A DNA stretch of 64,000 bases from Calonectria ilicicola. Taxonomy: Eukaryota; Ascomycota; Sordariomycetes; Hypocreales; Nectriaceae. Both the position numbers and the translations under genes were made by a program. Within the stretch, counting starts at the first letter, position 1; every line of letters begins with the position of its first letter. The DNA lies in contig CP085830.1 in NCBI GenBank assembly GCA_020809705.1, positions 186,001 through 250,000 on the forward strand, in the 5' to 3' direction. The notes under the pieces are model-generated. The model had not been told where the DNA came from and did no database searches. It worked only from the letters and a program-made list of their open reading frames with translations. This document shows, one piece after another, positions 11,458-23,707 of the stretch.

Positions 11458-13188
11458 ATGCTCGACAGGGTTATTTCACCAGCCGCCATTTTATCACAAG
11501 ACGTCCTGGTGGCGTCTTTTGTAGGACTGGCAATTATTTTTGGTTTATTGTGGCTAAACAAGTTTGGACGAAGCAACACCAAGTACAAACTTCCTCCCAA
11601 AGTACCCGGCGTCCCACTCTTCGGCAATGCATTCCAAATTCCAGCGTTACAGCAGGGTCCATGGGCCAAGAAACTGGCTGAAAAATATGGCGAAATGTTC
11701 GTTTTGTGTCTTTCGCCTCGGTTTAAATTTCTAACTTCTTCAAACTAGGTTTACGTGTAAGTTTGGTGGCACGACATGGGTGTTCTTGAACTCGTCTCGT
11801 GTTGTGAATGATCTGCTTGAGCGCCGAGCCGCCATTTATTCATCGAGACCTCCGTTCCCAATGACCCAGGGTATTATGTCAGGTGATTCGCGCATCGTTC
11901 TAATGCCGTACAATGAAAGATGGCGCATGCTGCGCAAGATCATGCACCAAATTCTGAGTTCAAGGCAGCAAGATGTCTTCAAACCTTTCCAGGATCTTGA
12001 ATCAAAGAACCTTTGTTGGGACTATCTGCAAACGCCTCATAGATGGTGGTCTGCCAATGCTCGATATGCCAACTCAGTCATCATGAGCGTCATTTTCGGA
12101 CGCCGGTCGATGCTCGACGATCCTGATGTGATTGAGCTATTCGAAACTCTTGAACTATTTCTCGAGAACCAACAACCGGGAGTCAATATTGTGGATGCAT
12201 TCCCGATATTAGAGAGGCTTCCTAAGTCTATACAGTGGTGGCGGCCACGAGGAGAAAGGGTGTTCCAGAAGACCGTAAAGTATATGCTTCGGTGATAATT
12301 CGTTGTACTCCAATCAGGTCACTGACATGAAAATCTTGCAGAGTCTACAAACGAGAGATTGCGAGACTTGAAAAAAGAATGGCTGACGGAACTCAGCGAG
12401 AATGCTTTGGCACCGATTTTCTCAAAAATGAAGAGGTCACGAAGATGACGGAAGTACAAAAGCTGTTCGTGTTTGGCACGCTCATGGAAGCCGGAAGCGA
12501 TACATCTCGAGTCACCCTTGGCCAGATCATCGCCGGCGCAGCAACTTATCCCGACTGGGTGAAACGAGCCCGCGTTCAGCTGGATGAGGTTTGCGGCTCC
12601 AATGCAGAACGCCTGCCTGAGTGGGACGACCGGGAAAAACTCAATTACATCTCGGCCGTGGTCAAAGAAGGATTTCGCTGGCGACCTAATATTGCTGAAA
12701 TTGGTGCACCAACTATGCTTATCAAAGATGATGAATATGAGGGTTATCGATTCCCTGCTGGGACAGTCTTCACTTGGAATGCATGGGCAATTGCCCTGAA
12801 CCCTGAAGAGTACGATCAACCAGAGCGGTTTTGGCCGGAAAGGTTTCTAGATGGGAACGAAGACAATGCACTGAAGGGTCACTGGGGGTTCGGTCCAGGT
12901 AAGTATGCTCCCATTTTCGAGCAACGAGGTAAAATACTTAAGCCATAACTAGGCCGCCGAGTGTGCGTCGGATGGAAAGTAGGCGAGATGAATGTTTGGA
13001 TTGCGATAGCTCGTCTGCTGTACTGCTTCGATTTCGAACAACTGCCAGAAAAGCCCATAGACACGATGGCGATTCCTCAGATTACGAAACACACCGCACC
13101 TTTTGACGTGATGGTAGCCCCTCGAAGCGCGAAGCATGCGGCACTCATTCGCAGGGACTGTGCAGACGCAGCCGACGTGAAGTATTGA
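11458..13188 (+). CDS. Cytochrome P450 monooxygenase (four exons, 527 aa)
   Basis: Exons 11458-11705, 11749-12291, 12342-12898 and 12953-13188 give 527 residues. An N-terminal anchor (about residues 17-36) precedes PPKVPGVPLFGNA. The I-helix is MEAGSDTSR, the K-helix ExxR is in KEGFRWRP, the PERF element is PERFWPERF, and the haem loop FGPGRRVCVGW is restored across the last intron with Cys near residue 454. The family resembles the CYP620/OrdA-like fungal P450s. The first intron (43 nt) is the weakest call; an alternative acceptor at 11761 shifts four residues. It is divergent from the P450 at 9.2-10.9 kb. Confidence 0.92.
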
Positions 13189-15644
13189 GCTGGGAACACG
13201 TGATGACGAGACCTTGCGCTTTAGGGTTGTTGTAAAGATACTAATCACAATAGGTGATTTAATAAACAATAGCCTGTAAATAGCCTAGTCAATATTCCTC
13301 TACATTGTATAGTCATTTGGATGAGTAAAAGGACTCCCTTAGTGAGCTCTATGGAACAAATGACGAAACTTATAGGATAGATGCCTTGAAAATGGTCGCG
13401 GGCTCAAGTGTGCTGATGAACTTCACAGAGGTAATTGCAAATGCAGATGGTGTTGCTGTCAGCAGACACGATGGTTCAATCAGATCGGGAAAGCAAATAT
13501 TTCCCAGGCCTTGTAACGTTGATCTATTTTGGTAAATCGTGGGCTCAACCAGAGGGAGCTCCAAAGCCACAACGGTGGCAGATAACGTTGATCTATATCG
13601 ACGGAAACCGTTGTGCATTGGGATAAAACTGTCATTATAAATCGTGGTAGTGTCTAACGTATCCAAGTTGGCGGATTCGAGCGTCATTCCAAATTCCACT
13701 CGTGCAAGTTTGTCAAACAACAGGAATATCAAATGAATTTTATGATGAAGGGAATAGTCTCAAGGCTGCAAAATAAGTTACTTAGGCATGGATGTAGCCA
13801 ATGAATATTTCCATCCAATCTTCCATTCCTGGTCCACTTTCATCCCCACCTCAAGTATAAAGGGAATCCGACCGGCCCGTAGCAAATAGGGCCTTTCTGG
13901 GTTATAATTAGCTAAAATTTCACTAATTATGACATGGGTTTAAGATTTTAATACACAAAGCATTAAAATGTTAACAGAAATGATAAATTGCAAGTATTAA
14001 CTTGTTTGCTTTAGGGAAAATGCCTTGAACCCCTACAAACATTGTGTATATGATTTGTAAGATGGAATCATAAAAACGAGCCTTTAAGTATCGAAGTCAC
14101 GCACAATAAAACTCTAGCAAGCGTAAGCTATCACTTAGAGTCATCGGGGGCATCGGGGGTCGTATCTTATATTAATCGATGGTCAGTGATGTGACAATCA
14201 ATATTCTCACATTATGGCGCTGGATGTCACTTTCGAAAAGGTAATCTCCCATCTGTTTAAAAAGTATCCCTCAATTATTTACAAGGAAATAAAAATTCCG
14301 ACAAGAGATGGGATGACTTTGGACAAGTCAGGGACTCGGCACAGCAGATGCGGAACCCGCGGAACGCGTGGAAACTTGCCTCACACGAAATCGGGGTAGA
14401 ATTAGCAAATAGCTAAACAATAATAAATTACCCCGCGCAAAATTAGGGAAATATTAGCATACATTGGGCAATAAACTACCCCGCATTGTTCTACTTGTCA
14501 CTAATTGGAAGACCAGCTTCTTGTCAAGATGGAGCCGAACCCTGTTGTCTGGATGTTCCCACCTCGCCGTGGAACTACCCGTGGTGCTGTCGTATACTTC
14601 TGGATTACAGAGAAAAGAAGTTCAATTGTCGGCAGGGATTTGGAATTTTTACCCAATAGAAATTGCTTTGCTCTGCCACGCTTAGGAAAGCCAAACCAAC
14701 TACCCTATTATCATTGCATAACTATGTTATACGGAGACATTTGGGGAATGGACGCTGTGGAAAGATTCCTTACAAATCCTGCTGCGCAATGAAGGACAAT
14801 AGTACACCCTATTGGAAAAAATAGGGTCTACATCCACGACAAGTGTACCGATACACGAACGACAGCCGAGACCATCAGGATTCGGCATGGATTTGCTTGC
14901 AATGTCGGCCACTTTCGACCCTGAGTACAGAAATTGTCTTATAATTATGCGTTCTTACCCGACCTATCTATTTTCACAAGCCCAGCAATTTCCAACATTC
15001 AGCCTCGAGTCATGGTCCACAGCGTGTCGCGAGCTCTTGTATCGCAGATGAGCGCAGAAACTTGCTGAAGTGTCTGGAATCGTGCCTAGTAATTACCTGG
15101 AGTATGATACTCAGTGGACAGACAGAGCTGCTATTAGTAGCGGTGAACGTTTAGCGGGATATTCCCAGCTTCTCTGCCGGCTTGACTCTTGGCCGCTCTT
15201 GGTAAAGATAGAGGGGTCATAACTTATCAAATCATGGGAAATTCCGCACAGGTGATATAGGGTTGATGGATAATCTGAGGCGACCCAGATGAATTTCTAG
15301 GCCGTTTGACTAGAGGTGTAGCTCGTCAAACATTACCCATGTCTCCGGAATTCACCTGTAGTGGATGTTTCATCTGACGGTCGACCAAGTAGTAATCGAC
15401 CTTTATTACCCCACAAATGTCAACTTACTCTACCTTGCATTCACCAATCATTAGCTGGAATCTTGCATCCCCACATGGTCATCGAATCAAGCTTCCAACT
15501 GCACACTACATGGGGTCACCGGGCCTCTCCACCCAGTTCCTATCCGGTGATGCTCTTGGATTAAATAAACCATTTAACTCAGGTTGCCGTAAGAAGCAGC
15601 TCTCGCTCTTAGTCTAAAATACTGTATCCTAGTCGGCGAACAAA
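13189..15644. other. Gene-poor stretch with degenerate coding remnants
   Basis: No intact gene is found over 2.4 kb. From 14214 to about 15600 short open frames in the plus direction keep protein-like composition but are broken by stops and frame changes. The first (14214) begins with a stretch containing YKEIKIPTRDG, which recalls the N-terminus of CocE/NonD (S15) hydrolases. Another frame continues through a TGA at 15049 for 56 more residues. I read this as a decayed gene or genes inside the tailoring block. Two 7-bp inverted repeats CGGGGTA/TACCCCG (14392-14398, 14429-14435) lie inside it. Confidence 0.35.
14214..15600 (+). pseudogene. Possible decayed gene(s) between P450 and MFS transporter
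   Basis: Open fragments at 14214-14399, 14505-14792, 14812-15051 (continuing in frame past its stop to about 15222) and 15361-15564 follow one another on the plus strand in different frames. The pieces are rich in ordinary residues and have few low-complexity runs. I recognise only a weak CocE-like N-terminal motif in the first. No set of GT-AG introns that I tried joins them into one frame. The identity of the former product is unknown, and random ORFs remain a real alternative. Confidence 0.3.
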
Positions 15645-17485
15645 ATGGCCTGGGGAATACTTGAAACGCAGCCACAGAGACATGTCCCAGGAACTGTCGT
15701 GCTTAATGAGTCTGATGAAGGTGAAACTAGGTTCCCAGGTTTCAAGACGACCAAATACCGTGGTAAAACAATTATCTTGGTACCCCAGCCTTCGAATGAT
15801 CCAAACGATCCCCTGAATTGGCCTCTTTGGATGCGGGATCTTGTTACACTTCTTTACGGTTACTGCACTTTGCTTATCGTTGGCGGGTAAGTCTGGTAGT
15901 AAAAAAAGAATCTGACGGCATATATCTCACATTTTACTTACTGTTTTTAAATAGCATCGGGCCAATTCTTTCGTCCTTGGCACTGGAGCTTTCATTGCTC
16001 TTCAACGTCTCATTTACGAAGATATCTCTTTTGACGGGCTATAGTCTTTGTGCTACAGGAGCTTCTGGTATCTTTATCTCGGCCATCACCAACAAGTATG
16101 GCAAACGCTTTGGCCTTCTATTTTCTTTGGCCTGCGCTCTTGGTGGAACTATCTGGGGAGGCTATGCAAACTCGTACGACTCGCTCCTTGGCGCTCGTAT
16201 TCTTCAAGGTCTATCTGTTTCTGTATTTGAGTCCATCGTCTTTTCGGTCATCGGAGACCTGTACTACGTGCACGAACGCGGTCTCCGTATTGCTGCCATG
16301 ACAACATGTGTGGTTGGTATTTCCAATCTACCACCCATCCTAGCCGGCAAAATATCCCAGAGTCTCGGTTGGCGATGGGTATTCTGGCTGCTCGCCATTT
16401 TTCTCGGCGTTGGCCTGGGACTCGCCCTACTCTTCGGGTGGGAGACAGCCTACTTACGCAACGCAATCTACAACATAGATTTGACATCACAAGTTGTAAG
16501 TTATTACAAAATTCTCGGTTTCATGCATAGAAGTAGCTGAAAAACGTGTAGGACTTAGAATGCAGCAGTTACAAAAGAACACAGGGAGAGGGAGATCACG
16601 TAGAAGATGCTCAGCATGTCGACGACTCTGGTGTTGTGACAGCTAGGCCTCTGATGCAGCGGAAGTCATTCATCCATCTGCTTAACCCGTGGTCTGGTGA
16701 GTACACATCAAAATCACTTTGGATTCTGGTACTTGATCCATTAATTGTCCTTGCCAACCCCGCTGTTATTTGGGCTGTGCTTTTGATGTCTTTCCCCACC
16801 TTATGGCTTGTCGCAATCAACCTTCTGATTGCTCAAATATTTTCTGCACCTCCATATCTTCTCAGTACTGCAGAGCTCGGCTATATGTCTACCGGACCCG
16901 CCGTTGGCGGCTTGCTCGGATCACTCGCGGCCGGTATTGCATCTGACCCCATAATCGAGTGGGCATCACGCATGAATAGTGGCACTTACGAGCCTGAATT
17001 CCGTCTAATACTTCTTATTCCTGCGATAATTACATCGGCAATTGCTTATTTCCCTTTTGGTTATCTTGCCGAGGTGGGCAAGGGACCTGTCGTACTATCA
17101 ACCTTATGGGGGATTGGCGCCGCTGCTCTGCAGTTTATCATGACGGCTGTCGGGACTTACATTATTGATTCATACCGAGACATTAACGTGGAAATATTCA
17201 TTGCTACTATGGTTATCAAAAACTTCCTGTTCTTTGGATTCTCGTGTAAGTTGCGAGATTTAAACTTGTCACCCTCTGGGGCTAATTTCTGATCCTCCTG
17301 CTGCAGTCTTTCTGAACAACTGGATCGTTGAATGGGGGCCTGCCAAAATGTTCTATTGCATTGGTGGTATTCAGGCTACATTGTGCCTCACAACTGTCTT
17401 TATGTGGTATTTTGGAAAAATCTTGCGAGATTGGTGGCACAGACCAGGTGGTGATGTAAGGAACACAATTGGACGTGATCATTAG
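15645..17485 (+). CDS. MFS transporter, DHA1-like (551 aa)
   Basis: Exons 15645-15886, 15955-16495, 16552-17245 and 17307-17485 encode 551 residues. After a cytosolic N-terminus with the NDPLNWP element typical of fungal DHA1 multidrug/metabolite exporters there are about 12 hydrophobic helices. The loop after helix 2 (ITNKYGKRFG) is the MFS motif A. A long polar central loop (about residues 255-300) separates the two six-helix halves. The frame ends with a charged cytosolic tail. The gene lies downstream of the P450 pair and upstream of the flavin monooxygenase, so export of a cluster product or self-protection is the likely role. Confidence 0.93.
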
Positions 17486-18168
17486 CCCACGCCTATTTGA
17501 CATGATTCACAGTATGTTAGGATTCCATAGCAAAGAAACTGACCTACCAGCCGTATAAATATGTATCTAAAATACGGTTCGCATGTGTGATGTAGTTCGA
17601 GTGGGCGAAGAATGCAACGGATGACTAGAAATGCCATTTTGACCATCGTGCGGCAGTTTGTTTGAGTGATTGCTTGGAACCCTAAGCGCACCAGTTTGCT
17701 TCACCTCATGCTTTTACAAGAACGGCAACTGGTCTGACACTTTGCAAGGAAACTAATCTTTAAAATTAAACCGGTGCTTTCAACTTTCATGGTAGATAGG
17801 CAAAAGTTGCTTTCGTTTAGATCTTTACGTGGAGTAAACAGCCCATCAAAAGAAATCACGGTGATATGGGCGAACGAGGCCGCGAGAAGTTGCCGAATTG
17901 CTACCCACGCATCAATTTAAAGCTCTGGTCTCATACGTCTCCGATATTTAGATGAATTCATTTCGGAGTATTTCTTTTTGGCAAATGCATTCTCTCTTTG
18001 TACTAAAAGATAAGGGCTTCCTATTGGAGTCTGATGACCTTAGCTCAGCTGCGCCAGCATAGTATTATGAAAATTGGCTTGAAGTTAAGAAGCATATAAT
18101 AATCATTATCCATATTAAAACTATGACACTGATTTTCTGTGTTTCAAATTTTTCCAAAGGGGCCTGTC
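17486..18168. other. Intergenic between convergent transporter and monooxygenase
   Basis: 3' flanks of two convergent genes, AT-rich, with no gene seen. Confidence 0.5.
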
Positions 18169-19549
18169 TCACGAGGCTTCAAACATGTCCTCAATGGTTT
18201 CGTTCATGGACGAGGCGGCATTCTTGTGCACATCAGGGTCCGTGTTGAGAGCATGCATATATGCAGCCCTCTTGACCACAACTTCAGGATCGTCAGAGTG
18301 CAAGCGCAATTTAAAGTCTATAGACGCCTTGTTGGTGTAGTTTAACCACGCAGCTCGTCGGACTTGCTCGTATCGTGACAGCAACGGATCAGCCTCTTCG
18401 CCATGGATCAAAATCCTCAGTAAACAGTTTCCGAGTGCTGCAGAGTCCAGCAATCCAGTCGTAAGACCCAGACCACCAATTGTATTGTTGGACTATATAG
18501 GATCAGTAAATTGTGCCACTGTAAAATATTGGATTAGAAAATACTTACGTGTGCGGCGTCACCGCAAAGAAGAATTTTGCCGACCTTGAAGGTTTTCGCA
18601 CACCGTTGATGGGCCCAATATGGGTTCGCGCTCACAAGCTCGTATTTTAAGGGCCTAGGACCCGGTAGCAGACGTTCATATTTTTCAGGCAATTGCTTCA
18701 TGATGTCAGACTCTGGAATATCTGTCTTTACTCCAAAAGCGACTCGCCAAGGTTCGTCTCCAGGGCCAGTTCTTGCAATGACTGCCCAATCTTCCTCATC
18801 AACAATCATATTTGCCGTAGTGAATCCATGATTATGAAAGTCATATTTGATATTTGACGCAACAAACCTAAAATCATTCCAAGTAAATCCTTCAAAGGGG
18901 ATGCACAGCGAGCGCCTCACAGCACTTCCTGCGCCATCGCATCCTATCAAATAATCGCAGGAAAAGAACCTTTCCCCCACAGGTCCAACGGCACAGACTT
19001 CAATTGGCTTTTTTAAAGTGGTTTGTTTGGCGCCGACATATCGATGCTTCCAGAGGATGTTGAAGGAGGACTGCTTCTGACAATGCTCTAGAATAATCTT
19101 GGTGACGAGATGTTGCCCCAGATGGATTCCTGCAAAGTCATACTTGGCAGTCCCTTTGGGAACCGCCGACATTTTTAAGGATCCTAAAATTTCACCGCCT
19201 TTTGCATGTGACTTGCGAAACTGTATCCCTTCGCGATTCGTATGTCCTATTTTCATAAGGTCGTCAACGAGTCCAACTTTGTCCATTTCGTTCAAAACAA
19301 TTGGCATATAACTACAACTATGAATTAGCATAAAACGCAACATTCTAGACGGAAGTCTCCTAACGTCGTTGCCCTAGGGCTTTGCAGCACATCTGACTCG
19401 GCTTCTAGAACCAAAACATGAACACCCTTCAATGAAAGCTTAAGGGCAAGGAATAAGCCCACGGGTCCTGCACCGATAATAATGACCTTGGCATACTGAT
19501 GCGTGATGATATCCGCTTCGGGAATCATATTAGAGGGTAGTTTTGTCAT
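18169..19549 (-). CDS. FAD-dependent aromatic monooxygenase (425 aa)
   Basis: Exons 19549-19365, 19317-18549 and 18492-18169 encode 425 residues of the FAD_binding_3 family (phenol/tetracycline-type hydroxylases). Visible motifs are the Rossmann GAGPVG (26-31), the SPRATT element just before the first intron, DYLIGCDGAGSAVR (DG motif) and GDAAH (314-318), with NNTIGGLGL joined across the second intron. Many phenol hydroxylase homologues are 550-650 aa with a C-terminal thioredoxin-like domain, which is absent here, so this is a compact form. The first donor (GTTAGG) is non-ideal. It likely hydroxylates or epoxidises the product of the local pathway with NAD(P)H and O2; substrate unknown. Confidence 0.92.
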
Positions 19550-20439
19550 GCCGATGCAAGAGAACTGATGGGTGATTTAATAAAGTACTTCTGAAGTCAT
19601 TCCTCAGGCTGGCGGAGACGATGATCAGCAGCAGGGCTCTAGTACTTATGTTAAATATTGTACAAGCGTGTTTGAAGCTTGTGATATCTATCGCCAAGCG
19701 TCTTTTGATCATACAAACCCCACATACAAGACCTATAGCCTGATACACTTCAGTGGCATCTCATGAGGAACCGGCATTGCCTCGCGGGCAGCGTAACATC
19801 AACTGCTGAGCTGGTATGTACCACACCCAGATTGGAAAAGGGCATTATTGATCCAATCACTACATCTTTCTCTAAAAAGTGCCCCGCATCAAGTCGACAA
19901 TAAATGTTACCCCACATTGTAATGATAGGGATGTGATTTTGCGCCTAAATTAACCGGACCGGGTAGGTCAAAAAAGCACCCCGCCATAGCTCAAAGCTAT
20001 TATTGATCATGATCACACCAGCCGCTACACAGCTTTAGAGCTCTCTCCATACCTAACCGTCTCATTGCTCCCATCCTTTTTATGTATCCGGAACTCATGT
20101 CACAATACCTAACCCCAATAAATTATTTCTCAACCCAAAAAAAGGCCTGGCAATAATTGGAAATACTTCTATTGTTACCAAAATTTAATTAACAGCTGCA
20201 TTCCACAGATATTCTATCATTTAATGGGTGAAAATACTAGCGCGTTGCCTCAACTTCCTCTTGCGCGGTGAAAGATATAACCCACCACAGTATATAATTA
20301 GACTGCTGGTGTCATGATGCGAACCGAGTTGGTTAGGTTCATAGGACAGCCGTTACGATCTTGACTTGACCTATGGATTGTATTTGAGGCGTCAAATCCC
20401 CCAAGATGGCTGAGATACCGCTTAGAATGTTAGGTCCCT
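19550..20439. promoter_or_regulatory. Intergenic, upstream region of FAD monooxygenase
   Basis: About 0.9 kb holding the monooxygenase promoter and the 3' flank of the BBE-type gene. Two CCCC(A/G)C motifs (around 19911 and 19979), complements of the CreA-like SYGGRG sequence, are present. No gene seen. Confidence 0.35.
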
Positions 20440-22076
20440 TTAGTTTGCCTCCGCCACTTTGAAGCCACCAGGCATTAAATCCGTGAAGACTCGACGAGGA
20501 TCATACTTGTCTCGTATTTTCTTCATACGGGCGAGGTTTCCAGCTGGGTAGGTCTCAAACATAGGCTGGCCCTCGTCGACTTCGTTCAGATAGTAATAAG
20601 ATCCAGCTGCGCCGAGGTCTTTCAAGGGCTCAGACATATTAGCATTGAAAGACTTAATGAAGTTGTCGAATCTCTCATCATCTGCAGCGTTCTTCCAACT
20701 GTATGTCTGCTCAATCCAGAAGGATGGCGTTTCGTCTAGGCCTTGTAGTGAGCCTGGTTTAGCGTTTGTAGCAGCCAGGAGTTGGGATGTAATAGGGTTA
20801 AAAGCCAGACCGATCACAGCTTGTTCGGTGTTCGAAAATGTTTCCTTTGCGGCTGTGAAGTACGTGTCGTGAACCAACTGCATGGCTTCTCTGTTCGCGA
20901 TTATCGGCAAAAGGTGAAACCTTTGTCTCAAACCGTGAGACTGACCGCCTTTCTCAAATGCAGGCTGGACTGCTTGACTATAATTTCCCAAAGAGAAAGG
21001 GAATAAAGAAGTGGAGCTATTGACGGGAGTGAGAGTGGCCCCAAGGAAGTCCTTCAACACTGCTGGTGAGGTTTCATAGCCATTATAGAAAAGGGTGGAT
21101 GAATATTCTGGCCCATCCGCCCCGCCAGTGTACTGGGCTACGGGGATGATGGTTCCTTTGGGGTCGGTGTGACCACGGGTTGCAAAGTTGTACACGCTGT
21201 CCATGAATTTATCCTTAACCTCCCAAGAACCATACGCAGGTGAACCGAACATGACCGAGGGAGCCTGGTGTGTTTGAAGGTCAAATCGCGTGACGAGGCA
21301 AAACGAGTTCCCTCCACCTTGGAGTGCCCAGAATAGATCGGCGTATTTGTTTTGCGCGGTTGCTTCCACAATTTTGCCATCCGCCAATACACACTATTTA
21401 CAAGTCAGCTTCGAGGCTTTACAACCCCATAAAGATAGAAATACCTGATAAGCCCGGATGTTACCATTGGTGGATGCCAAGCCGTACTCGTAGCTATAGA
21501 ATGAGACGCCACCTCCCAACAACAAGCCAGGGACACCAACAGGCCCAAGACGAGCTCCGATTACAGCGAGACCAGTTCCGTCGAGTGCTTTATAAACATC
21601 TGTCCATCGGCGACCGGATCCGACCGAAAAGGTCTGGTTGTCCTCGGATAGGTATAGCGTGTCAAGGTTCGTGCTGGAAATCAGAACCCCCGTTGAGTCG
21701 ATGCCATTAGCAGAAGGGATCGGCATATGTCCACCCCCTCGCATCGCGAATTTGACACCCGCTTTAGCGAGGGCTCGCACCGCAAAAGAGAGCTCCTTGG
21801 CATCCTGGGGAGCGAATATGCACGCAGGGCTAAGCCATGAGGTGGTAGACCAGGCAACTTCAGAAATCAGCTGAGTGATCTAACTCAGAATAGTAATTGC
21901 CACTCACCCTCATTCTCATTCGAGTATCCCGCATCGCCAGATAGGAAGGTCGAGTTTGAAAAGTTGTTTTTCAATTTTCCACAGACGGTCGCAACAGCGT
22001 TGGTATCTCGTCCAAGGTGTGAAGCCGTAGTGACTCCAACTGCACTGGCCGCAGCAAGCAACGGGGAGAATCGCAT
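20440..22076 (-). CDS. Secreted FAD-linked oxidase, berberine-bridge-enzyme type (511 aa)
   Basis: Exons 22076-21908, 21857-21445 and 21393-20440 encode 511 residues. A signal peptide (MRFSPLLAAASAVGVTTA) opens the protein; an in-frame ATG at 22091 would add five residues and weaken it. The PCMH-type FAD domain contains FAMRGGGHM, in which His100 is the expected covalent flavin attachment site, and the loops GPVGVPGLLLGGG and WALQGGGNSF. The BBE C-terminal element YYYLNEVDEG...NLARMKKIRDKYDPRRVF is complete. Such enzymes perform two-electron oxidations and oxidative ring closures in fungal metabolite pathways. A TATA-like box lies about 110 bp upstream. The first intron uses an AAG acceptor, chosen because the alternative CAG leads to an immediate stop. 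Confidence 0.94.
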
Positions 22077-22184
22077 TTTTGAACGAAACAAGTCTGCGCG
22101 TAGGTTGTTTCAATTGCAAAGGGCACAATTCGTATTATTTTTAGAGGCGATGTTTTCCTTATCCTAAGTAGATACTGCGCCTAT

Positions 22185-22193
22185 CTTTATATA
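22185..22193 (-). promoter_or_regulatory. TATA box of the BBE-type oxidase gene
   Basis: On the minus strand the sequence TATATAAAG lies about 110 bp upstream of the start codon at 22076, a usual place for a strong fungal core promoter. Confidence 0.45.
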
Positions 22194-23609
22194 TTCCCTC
22201 AGACACGAACAGACTCGGCGTCTTCGGGGTGGATCATAATCTGCTCCAAACGACCGGACTGGCTAACCACCCGTCGGGAACAGTATTGCTCCGTTTGGGA
22301 AAGTATCACGACCGGATATTGATATCGCTTAGTGCTCAATACAAAGTAGGCTGCATGATTTAGGGTTACGCATGATTCTAAAAATTCTCAAGGTTTTTGG
22401 GTTGCGTAGGAAATTTCCTGGAGAGCTCAAATATGGCAACACGTTCCGTCTGTGGAAACCTCGGGCGGCACACATGCTCCATAAAAGGACCCGTCTTGTG
22501 ATGCAGTATGGTGACTGACCAAGTCACCCAATTTAATGGACATGTGTAGGTGTTTGAATCAGGGTCTCATATCTGGGCTGTGCTACTGTTGGCATAAAAA
22601 CCCCGAGTATTATGGGGCTCACTATTCGGATACAACCGATAGGGTGGAACTTTAATAAATTACAGCCCATACTCGTACTCACCGGAACATGATTGGCTGC
22701 ATCACACATTGATGTCAACCGAAGGTGCCGAACTGTTCGGGGTAAACTTTGCCACCTCCTGACTCAGTTAATCAACCTACCAACACTTGCAAGGGACGAT
22801 TTATGTTACCAGGTTTGGTAATACTTAGTATTATTTTGATTCAACCACGTCTAATGCAGAGCAATATTGCTGAACACCTTCGCGATTTTGGGAAAGCCTG
22901 GGCCATCATGACGTCTGACCGTAGTCAGCCATTCACTTCATTAATCTACTTGAGCCTATAGCTAATGCGCAAACTTATGATTCACCTACAGATGAATGAT
23001 TCGAGACGAGTTGCATTTATGTGCACAAGGCACAGCTCCCAAATTTGGGTTTTACAGGGGTTTTTGACCCCAAAAGCTGGGGACAGTAAAGCAGCTCAGT
23101 CCCAGCTTTGCCCAAGCTTCACCCAAGCTCTAGGACTATCAGCTCTCTTATAGATTTCCCACCTTTATTTATGTAAGGCATCGCATAGTTATTGCCATGA
23201 TCACGGATTGTCAACGAACAAGCAAATTGAACGTTGCTAAGGGTAGCCTACTACCAGTTACGCGACCTAGGGTCAATGGGAGGTCGTTTCCTGCTCACGG
23301 TGGTATCAGAGCCGAGGTGGAGAATAAACCAGATTAATCACAGTCTATCTAGTTAAAACTCGATCCTGACAACGTCATGAGGAAAAATCACCCGAGGTTT
23401 ATTTCGAAGGCACCGAATTTCTGATGTCTCGTCCTACAAGAGCACGGCAGGCAGGCAACACCAAACGAAATTACCTGGAGTATAGACCGACTCAACATCC
23501 AAAAGAAAGCAAAATACCAACATTTACAACAGAGGGTGCCAAATTGACCACGTTTAGGTTGAGTCTCCCTTCTTATTCCTCATCAAACACAACCTGACAT
23601 CAACCACCT
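22194..23609. other. Intergenic with retroelement-like remnant
   Basis: No intact gene. A 13-bp palindrome CCGAACTGTTCGG lies near 22729. The motif TGGTATCAGAGCC at 23301-23313 and the sequence after it up to the tRNA look like the 5' internal end of an LTR retroelement; see the separate entry. Confidence 0.4.
23301..23600 (+). mobile_element. Possible LTR-retrotransposon 5' fragment (PBS plus start of gag-like frame)
   Basis: TGGTATCAGAGCC at 23301-23313 is the same as the initiator-Met-tRNA primer-binding sequence found in many LTR retroelements. About 110 bp later an ATG at 23423 opens a basic, Thr/Gln-rich frame of about 58 residues, as expected for the beginning of a gag. The fragment stops just before a tRNA gene, a favoured insertion zone of such elements. 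LTR borders cannot be fixed, and no reverse transcriptase is present, so this is a remnant at best. Confidence 0.3.
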
Positions 23610-23707
23610 GGTGAGATGGCCGAGTTGGTTATGGCGTCAGGTTAAGGTTACCTTAACACCACTTCCTGATGGAGCAATCCTCCTGGGTTCGAGTCCCAGT
23701 CTCATCA
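23610..23707 (+). tRNA. tRNA-Leu(AAG) with intron
   Basis: The acceptor stem GGTGAGA pairs with TCTCATC (one G-T pair). The D arm is GGCCGAGTTGGTTATGGC and the T arm CTGGGTTCGAGTCCCAG. The long variable arm marks class II. Anticodon stem TCAGG/CCTGA encloses TTAAGG with anticodon AAG (23644-23646) and an intron of about 16 nt after position 37. A T-rich run from 23708 is a good Pol III terminator. Confidence 0.93.
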
